This document shows, piece after piece, positions 54,092-62,292 of a DNA stretch of 64,000 nucleotides. Numbering within the stretch: position 1 is the stretch's first letter; each line of letters begins with the position of its first letter. Both the position numbers and the translations under genes were made by a program. The notes under the pieces were generated by a model, which worked only from the letters and a program-made list of their open reading frames with translations, did no database searches and was not told the DNA's origin. Location of the stretch: positions 124,001-188,000 of the forward strand of contig CAVYDY010000003.1 in the NCBI GenBank assembly GCA_963767495.1, in the 5' to 3' direction. Source of the stretch: JAACFF01 sp963767495 (GTDB lineage: Bacteria > Chloroflexota > Anaerolineae > Promineifilales > Promineifilaceae).

Positions 54092-54119
54092 TGGTAAGAT
54101 GGTTAATTGGTCTTACCAA
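54092..54119. promoter_or_regulatory. FadR-type operator (double palindrome)
   Basis: TGGTAAGA (54092-54099) and TCTTACCA (54111-54118) form an eight-base inverted repeat with an eleven-base spacer. The right side also holds the perfect palindrome TTGGTCTTACCAA (54107-54119), which fits the GGT-n3-ACC core of FadR-subfamily operators. It overlaps the likely transcription start of the regulator gene, so self-repression is expected. Confidence 0.7.
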
Positions 54120-54124
54120 TCATA

Positions 54125-54850
54125 ATGACAGAAACCACATTCAGCCCATTGCAGAAACAACAAACAGTCGCCGAAGCGATATCGGCCGAAATCCTTGACC
54201 TGCTGCGCCAAAAAGAATTGCGGCCTGGTGATAAATTACCCCCTGAACGGGAACTCGCCGAAATGCTCGGCGTCAGCCGCCCGTCCCTGCGCGAGGCTTT
54301 GCGCGCCCTTTCGATGATGAAAGTGATCGAAATTCGTCAGGGGGACGGTACCTACGTCAGCGCCCTCAAGCCGGAGGAACTAGTCGAGCATCTCGAATTT
54401 GTATTCATGCTCGACGACTCCACGCTCCTGCAGCTTTTCGAAGCACGCAAGATCATCGAGACCGGCAATGTATCCCTGGCTGCAGAACGTATCACCGACG
54501 AAGAGCTGGCCGCTTTGCGCGATTGCCTGGATCAATCGGAACGCGCTGTCGACGACCCAGAAGCATTCATACTGGCCGACATTGAACTGCATGAAATCAT
54601 CACCCGTGCTGCGCGCAACCCCCTGCTCGAACGTTTCATGGCCAGTATCGGTACCCTCAGCCGCGCTAGCCGCCAAAAGACCACACACATGAGTGGTGTG
54701 ACCAAAACGACTGTCGAACATCATCGCCAGATTGTCGCCGCATTGGAAGCACACGACCCGCAAGAGGCCGGTGCGGCGATGCTGCGGCACCTGGAGCATG
54801 TCGAGCAGATGTACCGCGAACTAGCCGCGGCTGAACAAACAACAAATTAA
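54125..54850 (+). CDS. GntR family transcriptional regulator, FadR subfamily
   Basis: A 241-residue regulator. The N-terminal winged helix (about 15-80) has LRPGDKLPPERELAEMLGVS and SRPSLREALRALSMM. The FCD ligand domain (about 95-230) has metal-binding residues in LADIELHEIITRAARNPLLE and a later VEHHRQIVAALEAHD plus LRHLEHV. The ORF can be read from TTG 54107, but that lies inside the operator, so ATG 54125 is used. Its own operator and the following catabolic genes on the same strand make it the probable repressor of the FAH-cyclase-molybdenum hydroxylase operon. Confidence 0.93.
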   Translation: MTETTFSPLQKQQTVAEAISAEILDLLRQKELRPGDKLPPERELAEMLGVSRPSLREALRALSMMKVIEIRQGDGTYVSALKPEELVEHLEFVFMLDDSTLLQLFEARKIIETGNVSLAAERITDEELAALRDCLDQSERAVDDPEAFILADIELHEIITRAARNPLLERFMASIGTLSRASRQKTTHMSGVTKTTVEHHRQIVAALEAHDPQEAGAAMLRHLEHVEQMYRELAAAEQTTN

Positions 54851-54891
54851 CCGCCGGACAACATTTGCCCGGCGAATTGGAGGGTATCTAA

Positions 54892-55794
54892 GTGAAACTG
54901 GTGAGCTATCGTTCTCAAGGAGAGACCCGCCTGGGTGCAGTACACGCCGGTAAAATCATCGACCTGGCCGGTGCGGCGCAGCGTTTTGCCGCAGGCGCGA
55001 ATCGTAACATCCCGCCAGCGATCTACGGCAGCATGGCCGATCTGCTTTGCTCAGACCGCGGAACGCTCGAGTTAGCGAATGAAATCGTGGCCTGGGCACA
55101 GGAGAACGCGCCCGATACCGTATTGGATCTAGAGACGGCCGAGATCGATATTCCCCTGTCTAATCCGGGAAAAATAATCTGCGTCGGACTCAACTACGCT
55201 GATCACTGCCGTGAGACCAACACACCCATACCCGAATCTCCCGTGCTTTTCACAAAGTTCACCTCGTCCCTTCTTCCACATGGTGGAAAAATCACCTGGC
55301 TGCCGGAAATGACGCAGAAAGTCGACTACGAAGCAGAATTGGCACTAATCATCAGCAAGAAAGCCACCAATGTCACGGAGGAAGAAGCGATGGCCTATGT
55401 CGGCGGCTATACTATTGTCAATGACGTCAGCGCGCGCGACGTGCAGTTCAGCGACGGACAGTGGATTCGCGGCAAATCATTCGACACCTTCTGCCCCGTC
55501 GGGCCCTTTGTCGTCACCGCCGACGCCCTGCCCGACCCGCATGCGCTTGACATCCAATGCCGGGTCAACGGCGTCACGCTGCAAGATTCCAACACGGGCG
55601 AAATGATCTTTAAGATCCCTTACCTGATTTCCTACATCTCTCGCTCCAGTACGCTGATGCCCGGTGACATCATCAGCACAGGCACGCCACATGGTGTAGG
55701 CATCGGCCATTCCCCACAGGTGCTGCTCAAACCAGGCGATACAGTAGAAGTGGAAGTAGAGGAAATCGGTATTCTGATCAACACAGTTATTTAG
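54892..55794 (+). CDS. Fumarylacetoacetate hydrolase (FAH) family protein
   Basis: A 300-residue metal-dependent enzyme of the FAH superfamily. ICVGLNYADHCRETNTPIPE is the usual beginning of the catalytic part, and the metal ligands lie in KVDYEAELALII (Glu, Glu) and VNDVSARDVQF (Asp). TGTPHGVGIGHSPQVLLKPG is the conserved C-terminal loop. The gene starts at GTG 54892 after GGAGGG. Members hydrolyse C-C bonds of acylpyruvates or decarboxylate/hydrate ring-cleavage products. It is the first enzyme gene of the operon. Confidence 0.9.
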   Translation: MKLVSYRSQGETRLGAVHAGKIIDLAGAAQRFAAGANRNIPPAIYGSMADLLCSDRGTLELANEIVAWAQENAPDTVLDLETAEIDIPLSNPGKIICVGLNYADHCRETNTPIPESPVLFTKFTSSLLPHGGKITWLPEMTQKVDYEAELALIISKKATNVTEEEAMAYVGGYTIVNDVSARDVQFSDGQWIRGKSFDTFCPVGPFVVTADALPDPHALDIQCRVNGVTLQDSNTGEMIFKIPYLISYISRSSTLMPGDIISTGTPHGVGIGHSPQVLLKPGDTVEVEVEEIGILINTVI

Positions 55795-55812
55795 CACGAC
55801 GAAGGTGTTCTT

Positions 55813-56481
55813 ATGCGCATTGTAGATTTATCAGTGCCAATCGGCGAAATGACCTTGAGCCCTCCATCGGTCAACCTGCAGCTGCAAATGACCAGCTATC
55901 ATCGCGGTCCCGGCTTCTGGCAGGCCAGCAAGATCGAAATGCTGCTGCATACCGGTTCCCACGTTGATTTTAGCAAGCATACCGTGGAAGATGGTGAAAC
56001 GGCCGTTGATGTGGACCTCGATCGTGTCTTTGGCCAGGCGCGAGTCATCGACCTCAGCCATGTTGGGCCCAATCACGAAATCTCCGTCGCCGATATGAAA
56101 GAGCACGCCCAAGCCATTCAAGCGGGTGACATCGCCCTGGTGCGCACCGACTGGACCGAAAAACATTGGGGTAATTTCCCTACCTATTACATGGAATCCC
56201 CCTACTGCGCCGCTGCGGCGGCGCAGTGGCTCGTCGATCGTGGCGCACGTGCCATCGGTTTTGACTGTTTCAGCGAATATTGCGCCCGTTTACCTGACTT
56301 CACCTCCGAAGATTTCATCATCCACAAGGTGATCTTGGAAAATGGCGCGATTCTTATGCAGCAGATGACCAATTTATCACAGCTGCCCACCGACCAGCGT
56401 GTGCAATTCTTCGCACCTTTCATCAAGATAGACGGCGCTGAAGGTTCCCCAGCGCGCTTTTTCGCCCTACTGGAAGAATAG
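55813..56481 (+). CDS. Cyclase family metal hydrolase (kynurenine formamidase-like)
   Basis: A 222-residue zinc-dependent amidohydrolase-like protein. The metal motif is HTGSHVDFSKH with His46, His50, Asp52 and His56, matching HxGTHxDxPxH except for Ser in place of Thr and Ser-Lys for Pro-x. RTDWTEKHWG and ARAIGFDCFSEY are the later active-site segments. Members open lactam, formamide or isatin-type rings. It has a 19-base gap to the FAH gene. Its presence argues for an N-heterocyclic or amide intermediate in the pathway. Confidence 0.88.
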   Translation: MRIVDLSVPIGEMTLSPPSVNLQLQMTSYHRGPGFWQASKIEMLLHTGSHVDFSKHTVEDGETAVDVDLDRVFGQARVIDLSHVGPNHEISVADMKEHAQAIQAGDIALVRTDWTEKHWGNFPTYYMESPYCAAAAAQWLVDRGARAIGFDCFSEYCARLPDFTSEDFIIHKVILENGAILMQQMTNLSQLPTDQRVQFFAPFIKIDGAEGSPARFFALLEE

Positions 56482-56567
56482 CAAATAGTAGCAGATTGTT
56501 TTTTGGAGAAATGGTGCTGAACGGCTGGTACGCTGAAAGGCTAACCAGCTAAAAAGGAGACAAGAAT

Positions 56568-57416
56568 GTGACAGTCAAAAACTATTTCACCCCTGAATCG
56601 TTGCAAGAAGCCCTGGACCTGAAGGCAAGTTATGGTCATGATCTGCTAGTCATTGCCGGTGGGACACTTATGATGCCTCAGATCAATGAAGGTCTTTTCT
56701 TCCCGGAGATGGTCATGGGCCTGCGCAATGCCGGTATGGACACGGTAGCCCTGAACGGCAGTGCCGTCATCGGCGCCGCGGCCACTATGAGTCAAATGGC
56801 GGAGCAGACCAGGTATCCAATCCTACAGGAAGCAGCAAACAGCATCGGAGGTTGGGCTGTGCGCAACATGGCAACCGTAGGTGGGAATCTATTCAACCAA
56901 CCACCATACGGTGATTTTTGCGTTGCCCTCTTGGCCCTGGACGCGAAGGTCAAGATCCAAAACGCTTTATCTGAGCGCGTAGTCGATCTGAATGAGTTCA
57001 TGACCGGCGGCCGTCAAATGGAAGCAGATGAGCTGATCACTGAACTGCACATACCCAATCACAGAGGCCAGACCGCTTTCCACAAATTTGGCCCGCGCCA
57101 GGGCAGCGCAGCGACCATTGTCACCGTCGCTGCCCATATCGAGGCGTTCGATGGCGTTGTCAATATCGCTCGCGTCGCCCTAGGCGGCGCCGATACGACA
57201 GCAAGACGTTCTCTCGAGGCCGAGGCCGTGCTAAACAACGCGCGCTTCTGGCCGCAGGAGCAAGCGGAGGCGCTTGCCGCAGAGGCGGCAGCCGCCGCTG
57301 CAGAGGCCAGCGACCCCATTACCAACGCAGTCGCCAGCGCCTGGTATCGCCGGCAGATGATTGATGTTCAGTTGAAACGCCTGCTAAGTGGGCTGCTCAG
57401 CACGTTTGATGCCTAG
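56568..57416 (+). CDS. Molybdenum hydroxylase FAD subunit (CoxM-like)
   Basis: A 282-residue medium subunit of a xanthine-dehydrogenase-family enzyme. FAD-binding motifs are LLVIAGGTLMMPQ (the AGGT type) and NMATVGGNLFNQPPYGDF (the TxGGN type). It has no iron-sulfur motif. The start is GTG 56568 after AAAGGAGAC. It passes electrons from the iron-sulfur subunit to an acceptor. It is the first of four hydroxylase genes in the order M, S, L-N, L-C. Confidence 0.92.
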   Translation: MTVKNYFTPESLQEALDLKASYGHDLLVIAGGTLMMPQINEGLFFPEMVMGLRNAGMDTVALNGSAVIGAAATMSQMAEQTRYPILQEAANSIGGWAVRNMATVGGNLFNQPPYGDFCVALLALDAKVKIQNALSERVVDLNEFMTGGRQMEADELITELHIPNHRGQTAFHKFGPRQGSAATIVTVAAHIEAFDGVVNIARVALGGADTTARRSLEAEAVLNNARFWPQEQAEALAAEAAAAAAEASDPITNAVASAWYRRQMIDVQLKRLLSGLLSTFDA

Positions 57417-57436
57417 CCGTTGCAAAGGAGATAACT

Positions 57437-57955
57437 ATGGCTGCGGAAATTGTAAGTTTTGTGCTCAACGACCGTGAGGTTGTGATCGTCGCCAATCCCT
57501 TGGAAACATTGAAAAATGTACTGCGCGACCGGCTCGGCTACATGGCGACCAAAACGGGCTGCTCCCAGGGAGGCTGCGGCAGCTGTACTGTGCTTGTGGA
57601 CGGTGAGCCGATGGTAGCCTGCCTTCTACCGGCCAAGGATGTCGAAGGCAAAGAGGTGACCACGCTCGAAGGATTGACCAAGACGGCTGAAGAACTGCAC
57701 CCCGTTCAAGCGGCATTCTACGACAACTTCGCCGTGCAGTGTGGCTACTGTTCACCAGGGATGATCATGGTCTCTAAGGCACTGCTCGATCGTACGCCCC
57801 ACCCTACGCATGCGGAAATCGCCGACGCTCTCGCCGGTAATATTTGCCGCTGTACCGGTTACCAGTCCATCTTTGAAGCGATCGAAGATGCAGCGCATCG
57901 CATAAGCGGCCACGAATGGTCAGGCGGCCGCGAAACAGGAGGGTCAAAATCATGA
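57437..57955 (+). CDS. Molybdenum hydroxylase [2Fe-2S] subunit (CoxS-like)
   Basis: A 172-residue small subunit with two iron-sulfur clusters. The plant-ferredoxin-type cluster uses Cys42, Cys47, Cys50 and Cys62, and the helical one uses Cys102, Cys105, Cys137 and Cys139 (QCGYCSPGM and ICRCTGY). The last 15 residues (WSGGRETGGSKS) are an extra tail. The stop overlaps the start of the large subunit gene by ATGA, so synthesis is coupled. Confidence 0.95.
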   Translation: MAAEIVSFVLNDREVVIVANPLETLKNVLRDRLGYMATKTGCSQGGCGSCTVLVDGEPMVACLLPAKDVEGKEVTTLEGLTKTAEELHPVQAAFYDNFAVQCGYCSPGMIMVSKALLDRTPHPTHAEIADALAGNICRCTGYQSIFEAIEDAAHRISGHEWSGGRETGGSKS

Positions 57956-59301
57956 CGGTACATCAAAAAGATGAACTACACGTCGTCGGCCATTCCGTAC
58001 CCCGGCGCGACGGCCTGGGTCATGTCAAAGGGACAACCGTCTATTATGAAGATCACCAGATCAACGACTTATGCTACCTGAAGATGGTGCGCAGTCCCGT
58101 GCCCCACGGCAAGCTGAAAGGCATCGACTTTTCTGAGGCCGAAAAGGTGCGCGGCTTCGTGGCCTACCTGACCCATGAAGATGTTCCCAACAATATCTAC
58201 ACTATCCTGCGCCTCATCGGCGTCGGTCCCGACGATGAACCGGTACTGGCCGAAGACCGCGTACGTTGGAAAGGGGAAGCGATCGCCGCCATCATCGCCG
58301 AATCAGAAGAGGCGGCGCAGCGTGCGGCCTCTCTGGTCAGGCTGGATATAGAAGAACTGGCGCCTGTCCTGGATGTAGAAGAAGCGCTCCAGCCGGGCGC
58401 GCCGGTTATCGCCGATACCGGCGTCAACCATTTCATTTACGAGAATGGGATGGACCACCGCCAGGTACGCCTGGGTGACGTAGAAAAAGGCTTCGCGGAA
58501 GCAGATTATATCGTCGAGTCACGTTTCCAGAGCAGCCCTATCGAACACGCGCCGACGGAAACGACCGGCTGCATCGTCGTCCCCGAATCAGACGGCCGTT
58601 TTACCGTCTACACCAACACACAGGCCCTCTTCTTTTCGCTGGACAACGCCGGCATCACCCTCGATCTACCGTTCGAGAAGATGCACTTCATCGGCGGTAC
58701 CGCCGGCGGTGGATTCGGCGGCAAGGTCGACGTGATCACCGAACCGATCTGCATTCTGGCAGCGATGAAAACAGGGCGGCCGGTCAAGTTCAAGTATTCA
58801 CGATCTGAGGAGATGGCTGTTTCCTCGCCGCGCGGCGCCTGGCGCCTCTACTATAAAGACGGCATCATGGAAGACGGCCGTATCGTGGCCCGCCAGGTAA
58901 CCACCTACGCCGACTCCGGCGCCTATAACCGGCATACTCCCTACGCGGTAACCAAACACGCCGCAAACGCCGCTGGGCCCTACAATATTCCCAATGTGGC
59001 TATTGACGTCTACTGCGTCTATACCAACAAGGCACCCTCCAGCGCCATGCGCGGATTCGCCGTCACGATGGCCTCCTGGGCCATCGAGCAGCAGATGGAC
59101 AAAATCGCCGAAGTCATTGGCCTGGATCCCTGGTCCATCCGTTTCATTAACGCCTATAAAGATGGCGACATGAAACCGCATCATAAGGTCGCGGAAGACG
59201 CAACATTGATAGAGGTCATGCAGGCCGCGGCGGAAATGGGTGGTGTGGAATTGCCCCAGGAATACAAGGAAATGAGTTCAATGGAGAATGGTCATGGCTA
59301 A
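57952..59301 (+). CDS. Molybdenum hydroxylase large subunit, N-terminal part (CoxL-like)
   Basis: A 449-residue polypeptide corresponding to the first part of a molybdopterin-cytosine-dinucleotide-binding large subunit. HSVPRRDGLGHVKGTTVYYE is the standard start; FIGGTAGGGFGGK is the cofactor-contacting motif; PSSAMRGFAVTMASWAIEQQ is the active-site loop. The CO dehydrogenase-specific AYRCSFR loop is absent. ATG 57952 follows AGGAGG and overlaps the small-subunit stop. The reading frame ends by TAA at 59301 where normal family members continue; the rest is in the next gene. Confidence 0.92.
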   Translation: MTVHQKDELHVVGHSVPRRDGLGHVKGTTVYYEDHQINDLCYLKMVRSPVPHGKLKGIDFSEAEKVRGFVAYLTHEDVPNNIYTILRLIGVGPDDEPVLAEDRVRWKGEAIAAIIAESEEAAQRAASLVRLDIEELAPVLDVEEALQPGAPVIADTGVNHFIYENGMDHRQVRLGDVEKGFAEADYIVESRFQSSPIEHAPTETTGCIVVPESDGRFTVYTNTQALFFSLDNAGITLDLPFEKMHFIGGTAGGGFGGKVDVITEPICILAAMKTGRPVKFKYSRSEEMAVSSPRGAWRLYYKDGIMEDGRIVARQVTTYADSGAYNRHTPYAVTKHAANAAGPYNIPNVAIDVYCVYTNKAPSSAMRGFAVTMASWAIEQQMDKIAEVIGLDPWSIRFINAYKDGDMKPHHKVAEDATLIEVMQAAAEMGGVELPQEYKEMSSMENGHG

Positions 59302-60304
59302 ACTAAGAGGAACAGGTATCGCTGCTGTCAATTATCCCACGGGTATGAATCTCGGCGGCGATCCCTCACAGGCGTTGATTCACAGCACCACCACCGGCAA
59401 CTTCATCATTTCCCTGTCCAGCACTGACCTGGGCCAGGGACTGAAGACAGTCATCGCCCAAATCGCCGCCGAAACGCTGGGCGTTCCTTTCCAAAACGTG
59501 ATGATTGATACGGCCGACACAGACACCGGTCCACACTGTATGGGCACTTTCGCCAGCCGCGCCACCCACCGCGTGGGCAACGCCGTCATCGAAGCGGCCA
59601 TGGAAGCGCGCCAGATAATGCTCGAAGTGGCTGCCGACGAACTTGAGGCCAATCCCGCTGACCTGGAAACGGACGGCAGCGGCCTGATCAAAGTGAAAGG
59701 ACAGCCTGATCGCGCCATTCACATCATCGATCTTGCCCTGGCTGCCCACTTCAAATATGCGCGGACCATCAGCGGGCGCGGCATGTTCATGAAACCAAAG
59801 AGCATTGTCGATCCGGAATCAGGGGCGATGGACCCCGACTCCACGGAAGCCCATGCCTGCGTCATCGCCGAAGTGGAGGTAGACACGGAAACAGGCATCG
59901 TCGACGTGTTGAGTCTAAAATGCGCCTATGAAGTCGGCCGTGCTGTCAATCCCAAGCTGGTCGAAGGCCAGGTCGTTGGCGGCGCCTTCATGGGCATGTC
60001 TCACGCGCTATACGAAACTACCGATCCCTACTATCCCAGCGTGGAGCACAAACCGATGAACTGGACGGAATATAATCTGCCCGGCCCGCACGAAGTCCCC
60101 AAAATCGAGGCGCAGATCCTGGAGTACCCTTCCAGCACTGGCCCTTACGGCGTCAAAGGGGTGGGCGAGATGACGGCCAACGCGCCCATTCCCGCCATCG
60201 CCAATGCCGTAAAAGATGCCATCGGCGTGCGAATCTACGAGCTGCCGATCACGCCCGAGCGCGTGCTCCGAGCCCTGGCTGAGAAGGAAAGCGCAGGAGC
60301 GTAA
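59294..60304 (+). CDS. Molybdenum hydroxylase large subunit, C-terminal part
   Basis: A 336-residue polypeptide giving the second part of the large subunit. It has STDLGQGLKTVIAQIAAETL (cofactor binding), YEVGRAVNPKLVEGQVVGG, and YGVKGVGEMTANAPIPAIAN with the essential Glu of the GxGE motif. The start overlaps the N-terminal gene's stop by eight bases; ATG 59294 follows GGAG, and ATG 59288 is an alternative. The sum of the two parts (785 residues) equals a normal large subunit. A clean start with a ribosome site suggests a real gene split rather than a sequencing error, but this is not proven. Confidence 0.88.
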   Translation: MAKLRGTGIAAVNYPTGMNLGGDPSQALIHSTTTGNFIISLSSTDLGQGLKTVIAQIAAETLGVPFQNVMIDTADTDTGPHCMGTFASRATHRVGNAVIEAAMEARQIMLEVAADELEANPADLETDGSGLIKVKGQPDRAIHIIDLALAAHFKYARTISGRGMFMKPKSIVDPESGAMDPDSTEAHACVIAEVEVDTETGIVDVLSLKCAYEVGRAVNPKLVEGQVVGGAFMGMSHALYETTDPYYPSVEHKPMNWTEYNLPGPHEVPKIEAQILEYPSSTGPYGVKGVGEMTANAPIPAIANAVKDAIGVRIYELPITPERVLRALAEKESAGA

Positions 60305-60363
60305 CAATAGCTAACGACGCGCAGCACGTCAGGTACACATGTATTCAATGCGCGCCACAATAA

Positions 60364-60446
60364 AACAAAGATTACGCAGGTTACAAAGATAAACACTTTC
60401 AATCTGCGAAAATCTCAGTACGCAAAGCGTACACGTAATCTTTGTT
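60364..60446. repeat. Long-stem inverted repeat between the large subunit and EthD genes
   Basis: AACAAAGATTACG (60364-60376) and CGTAATCTTTGTT (60434-60446) form a 13-base perfect stem. Inside it GTACGC, AAA, GCGTAC (60418-60432) makes a second hairpin. The sequence is much more A+T rich than its surroundings and looks like a small mobile-type (REP/MITE-like) or RNA-processing element. No T-run follows, so it is not a standard terminator. Confidence 0.6.
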
Positions 60447-60466
60447 CGCTTAATAAAGGAGAAACC

Positions 60467-60781
60467 ATGGTCAAAGTAATATCCCTGATGAAACGTAAAG
60501 AAGGCATGAGCATTGAAGAATTCCGCCAGTGGGTCTACGAAGAACATTCCCAACTGGGCGCGCAGTTCCCCAAGATTCGCCACTACCGCGTCAGCGCGGT
60601 GCTGCCCGACTATGCCGACGGCCCCTATGACGCCGTCAACGAACTCTACTTCGATCAGTACGAAGATTTCATCGCCGCCCTGCAAACCGACATCGGCGCC
60701 CAGGCCGGCGCCGACATCAAGGCGCACTGCGCCGAAGACCGCTTCCGTCTAGTTACGGATGAGAAAGTAATCGTCGAGTAA
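60467..60781 (+). CDS. EthD domain protein
   Basis: A 104-residue ferredoxin-like-fold protein. KVISLMKRKEGMSIEEFRQW and EEHSQLGAQFPKIRHYR are the EthD pattern with its conserved His in the second helix. EthD proteins often accompany oxygenases, isomerases or muconolactone-type enzymes and act as monomer- or dimer-type isomerases or dehydratases. AAAGGAGA precedes the ATG. It follows the split large subunit on the same strand after a hairpin element, so it probably belongs to the same pathway, though it may have a separate transcript. Confidence 0.85.
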   Translation: MVKVISLMKRKEGMSIEEFRQWVYEEHSQLGAQFPKIRHYRVSAVLPDYADGPYDAVNELYFDQYEDFIAALQTDIGAQAGADIKAHCAEDRFRLVTDEKVIVE

Positions 60782-60891
60782 GTTCGGATTGGGTAATTCG
60801 GAGTGCGGAATGAATGTAATATTCCGCACTCCGCAGGAAGCGAAGCGGCTGAGGTCCAAATTCGCTATTTAGAACCCATATGGCTCGCCGC

Positions 60892-61083
60892 TCATGGCCC
60901 GCGCTTGCGCAGTAGGATATCGTCCACCGTGGCGCCTTCTGCAGCGCCTATGCCGTCATCGGAAATGAAGGCCAGCGCCGCCCACACGGCCGTCTTCCCT
61001 CTTAGATCCCCCGCCGATGGCACATTCGCCAGGTCAAGCGTTGCCTCCTGCCAGCCGCCGGAGCTGCCCCACCGTCTGTTCAT
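60892..61083 (-). pseudogene. C-terminal fragment of a secreted hydrolase-type beta-sandwich
   Basis: On the minus strand 63 codons from an ATG at 61083 read GGWQEATLDLANVPSAGDL, then VWAALAFISDDGIGAAEGAT and VDDILLRKRGP. This is the end pattern of beta-sandwich domains in large secreted peptidases and chitinase-like proteins (W..V.LDL...AG..V..AF.F.SD......GA.VDDI.LR). No upstream part with a signal or catalytic domain exists here, so it is a decayed 3' end. No active gene sits between 60782 and 61407. Confidence 0.5.
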
Positions 61084-61323
61084 TGTCAGGCTCTTTTTAA
61101 CCAGCTACCAACCCACGAAGAAAAGCCGCCTTTCAAAAATATGATTCTTACTGTCCACAAACCCGGCTCCAATGGCAGTGTAATTGAGCGATCGAGCTGC
61201 AAGCAAGTGTAGAAAAGCACCAATCAGGCGTGACAAACATCACAAGCACGAAAACTTTATCGCTGCGCCACAGCAGGATATCGGCAGCGAAGCGGCCGCC
61301 GGCATAAAGGCACGCTGTCAATA

Positions 61324-61373
61324 GATTTGGGATTGCCGATTTGCGAGTTCGGGTTTAGACTCAATCCAAAATC
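61324..61373. repeat. Inverted repeat before the MoxR gene
   Basis: GATTTGGGATTG (61324-61335) pairs with CAATCCAAAATC (61362-61373) with one G-U-type mismatch, loop 26. It lies 34 bases before the likely MoxR start and resembles other A+T-rich hairpins of the region. It may influence translation or be a mobile-type relic. Confidence 0.5.
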
Positions 61374-61407
61374 CATGAATGTGCAGCGGCTAAATTTGAA
61401 ATACGAC

Positions 61408-62292
61408 ATGCTTACCTCCATCTCTGAAGTCCGAGAACAACTGTTGGGTGAAAAATATGTTTCTGACCGTTCTCTGGCCACGGTAATCTTTCTTTCCCTG
61501 GGTCTGGGCAAGCCGCTTTTCCTGGAAGGCGAAGCGGGCGTGGGCAAGACAGAAGTGGCCAAGGTGCTGGCGCGCATCCTCGATGTGCCGCTGATCCGCC
61601 TGCAATGTTATGAAGGGCTGGACGTGCACAACGCCGTCTATGAATGGGCCTACTCGCGCCAACTGCTGCATTTGAAGCTGCAAGAAGCGAGCGGCGCCAC
61701 GCGCCAAGAGATGGAAGGGGATCTTTACAGCGCCGACTTTTTGCTGGCTCGCCCCCTGCTGCAGGCCATTCAACAAAAAAACGGGGTCCGGCCCGTTTTG
61801 CTCATCGACGAAATCGATCGCGCCGATGAAGAGTTCGAAAGCTTCCTCCTGGAAATCCTTTCCGACTTCCAGATTACCATCCCCGAAATCGGTACCTTTT
61901 CCGCCCCACAACCGCCGGTTGTCGTCGTCACTTCTAATCGCACGCGCCAGGTACACGACGCGCTCAAGCGGCGCTGCATCTATCACTGGATTGAATATCC
62001 CGACTTTCAGACCGAATATCAGATCGTCACCCTGAAGGTGCCCGACATCCCCAAGCAGCTAAGCCATCAGATCGTCACCGCCGTGCAGACTATGCGCGAA
62101 CAAGATCTGTACAAGCCACCCGGGGTGGCCGAAACGCTCGACTGGGCAGAGGCGCTTTACCTGATGGACAAGAAGCGCCTTGATGAAGAGGTGATCAATG
62201 ACACCCTGGGCGTCCTGCTTAAGTACCAGGACGATATCCGCGAAGTTTCCGGCGACTTTGTGCGCCACCTGGCGCAAACAGTTGATGGTTGA
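61408..62292 (+). CDS. MoxR-family AAA+ ATPase (CoxD-like)
   Basis: A 294-residue ATPase. Walker A is LEGEAGVGKTEVAK, Walker B is PVLLIDEIDRADEEFE, and sensor 1 is VVVTSNRTRQVHDA. In CO dehydrogenase operons CoxD acts with CoxE to insert or sulfurate the active-site metal. The next gene is CoxE-like with overlapping stop and start. Start at ATG 61408 is chosen for the typical beginning MLTSISEVREQLLG; ATG 61375 and 61327 are possible and no start has a good ribosome site. It probably matures the molybdenum hydroxylase just upstream. Confidence 0.88.
   Translation: MLTSISEVREQLLGEKYVSDRSLATVIFLSLGLGKPLFLEGEAGVGKTEVAKVLARILDVPLIRLQCYEGLDVHNAVYEWAYSRQLLHLKLQEASGATRQEMEGDLYSADFLLARPLLQAIQQKNGVRPVLLIDEIDRADEEFESFLLEILSDFQITIPEIGTFSAPQPPVVVVTSNRTRQVHDALKRRCIYHWIEYPDFQTEYQIVTLKVPDIPKQLSHQIVTAVQTMREQDLYKPPGVAETLDWAEALYLMDKKRLDEEVINDTLGVLLKYQDDIREVSGDFVRHLAQTVDG

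Noticed and set aside
56568..60304. Aerobic CO dehydrogenase (form I)
   Set aside because: Gene order and CoxD/E fit, but the large subunit lacks the AYRCSFR active-site loop; it reads PSSAMRGF at this place.
60803..61144. 113-codon plus-strand ORF
   Set aside because: The minus strand carries the beta-sandwich remnant, and the plus-strand translation looks random.
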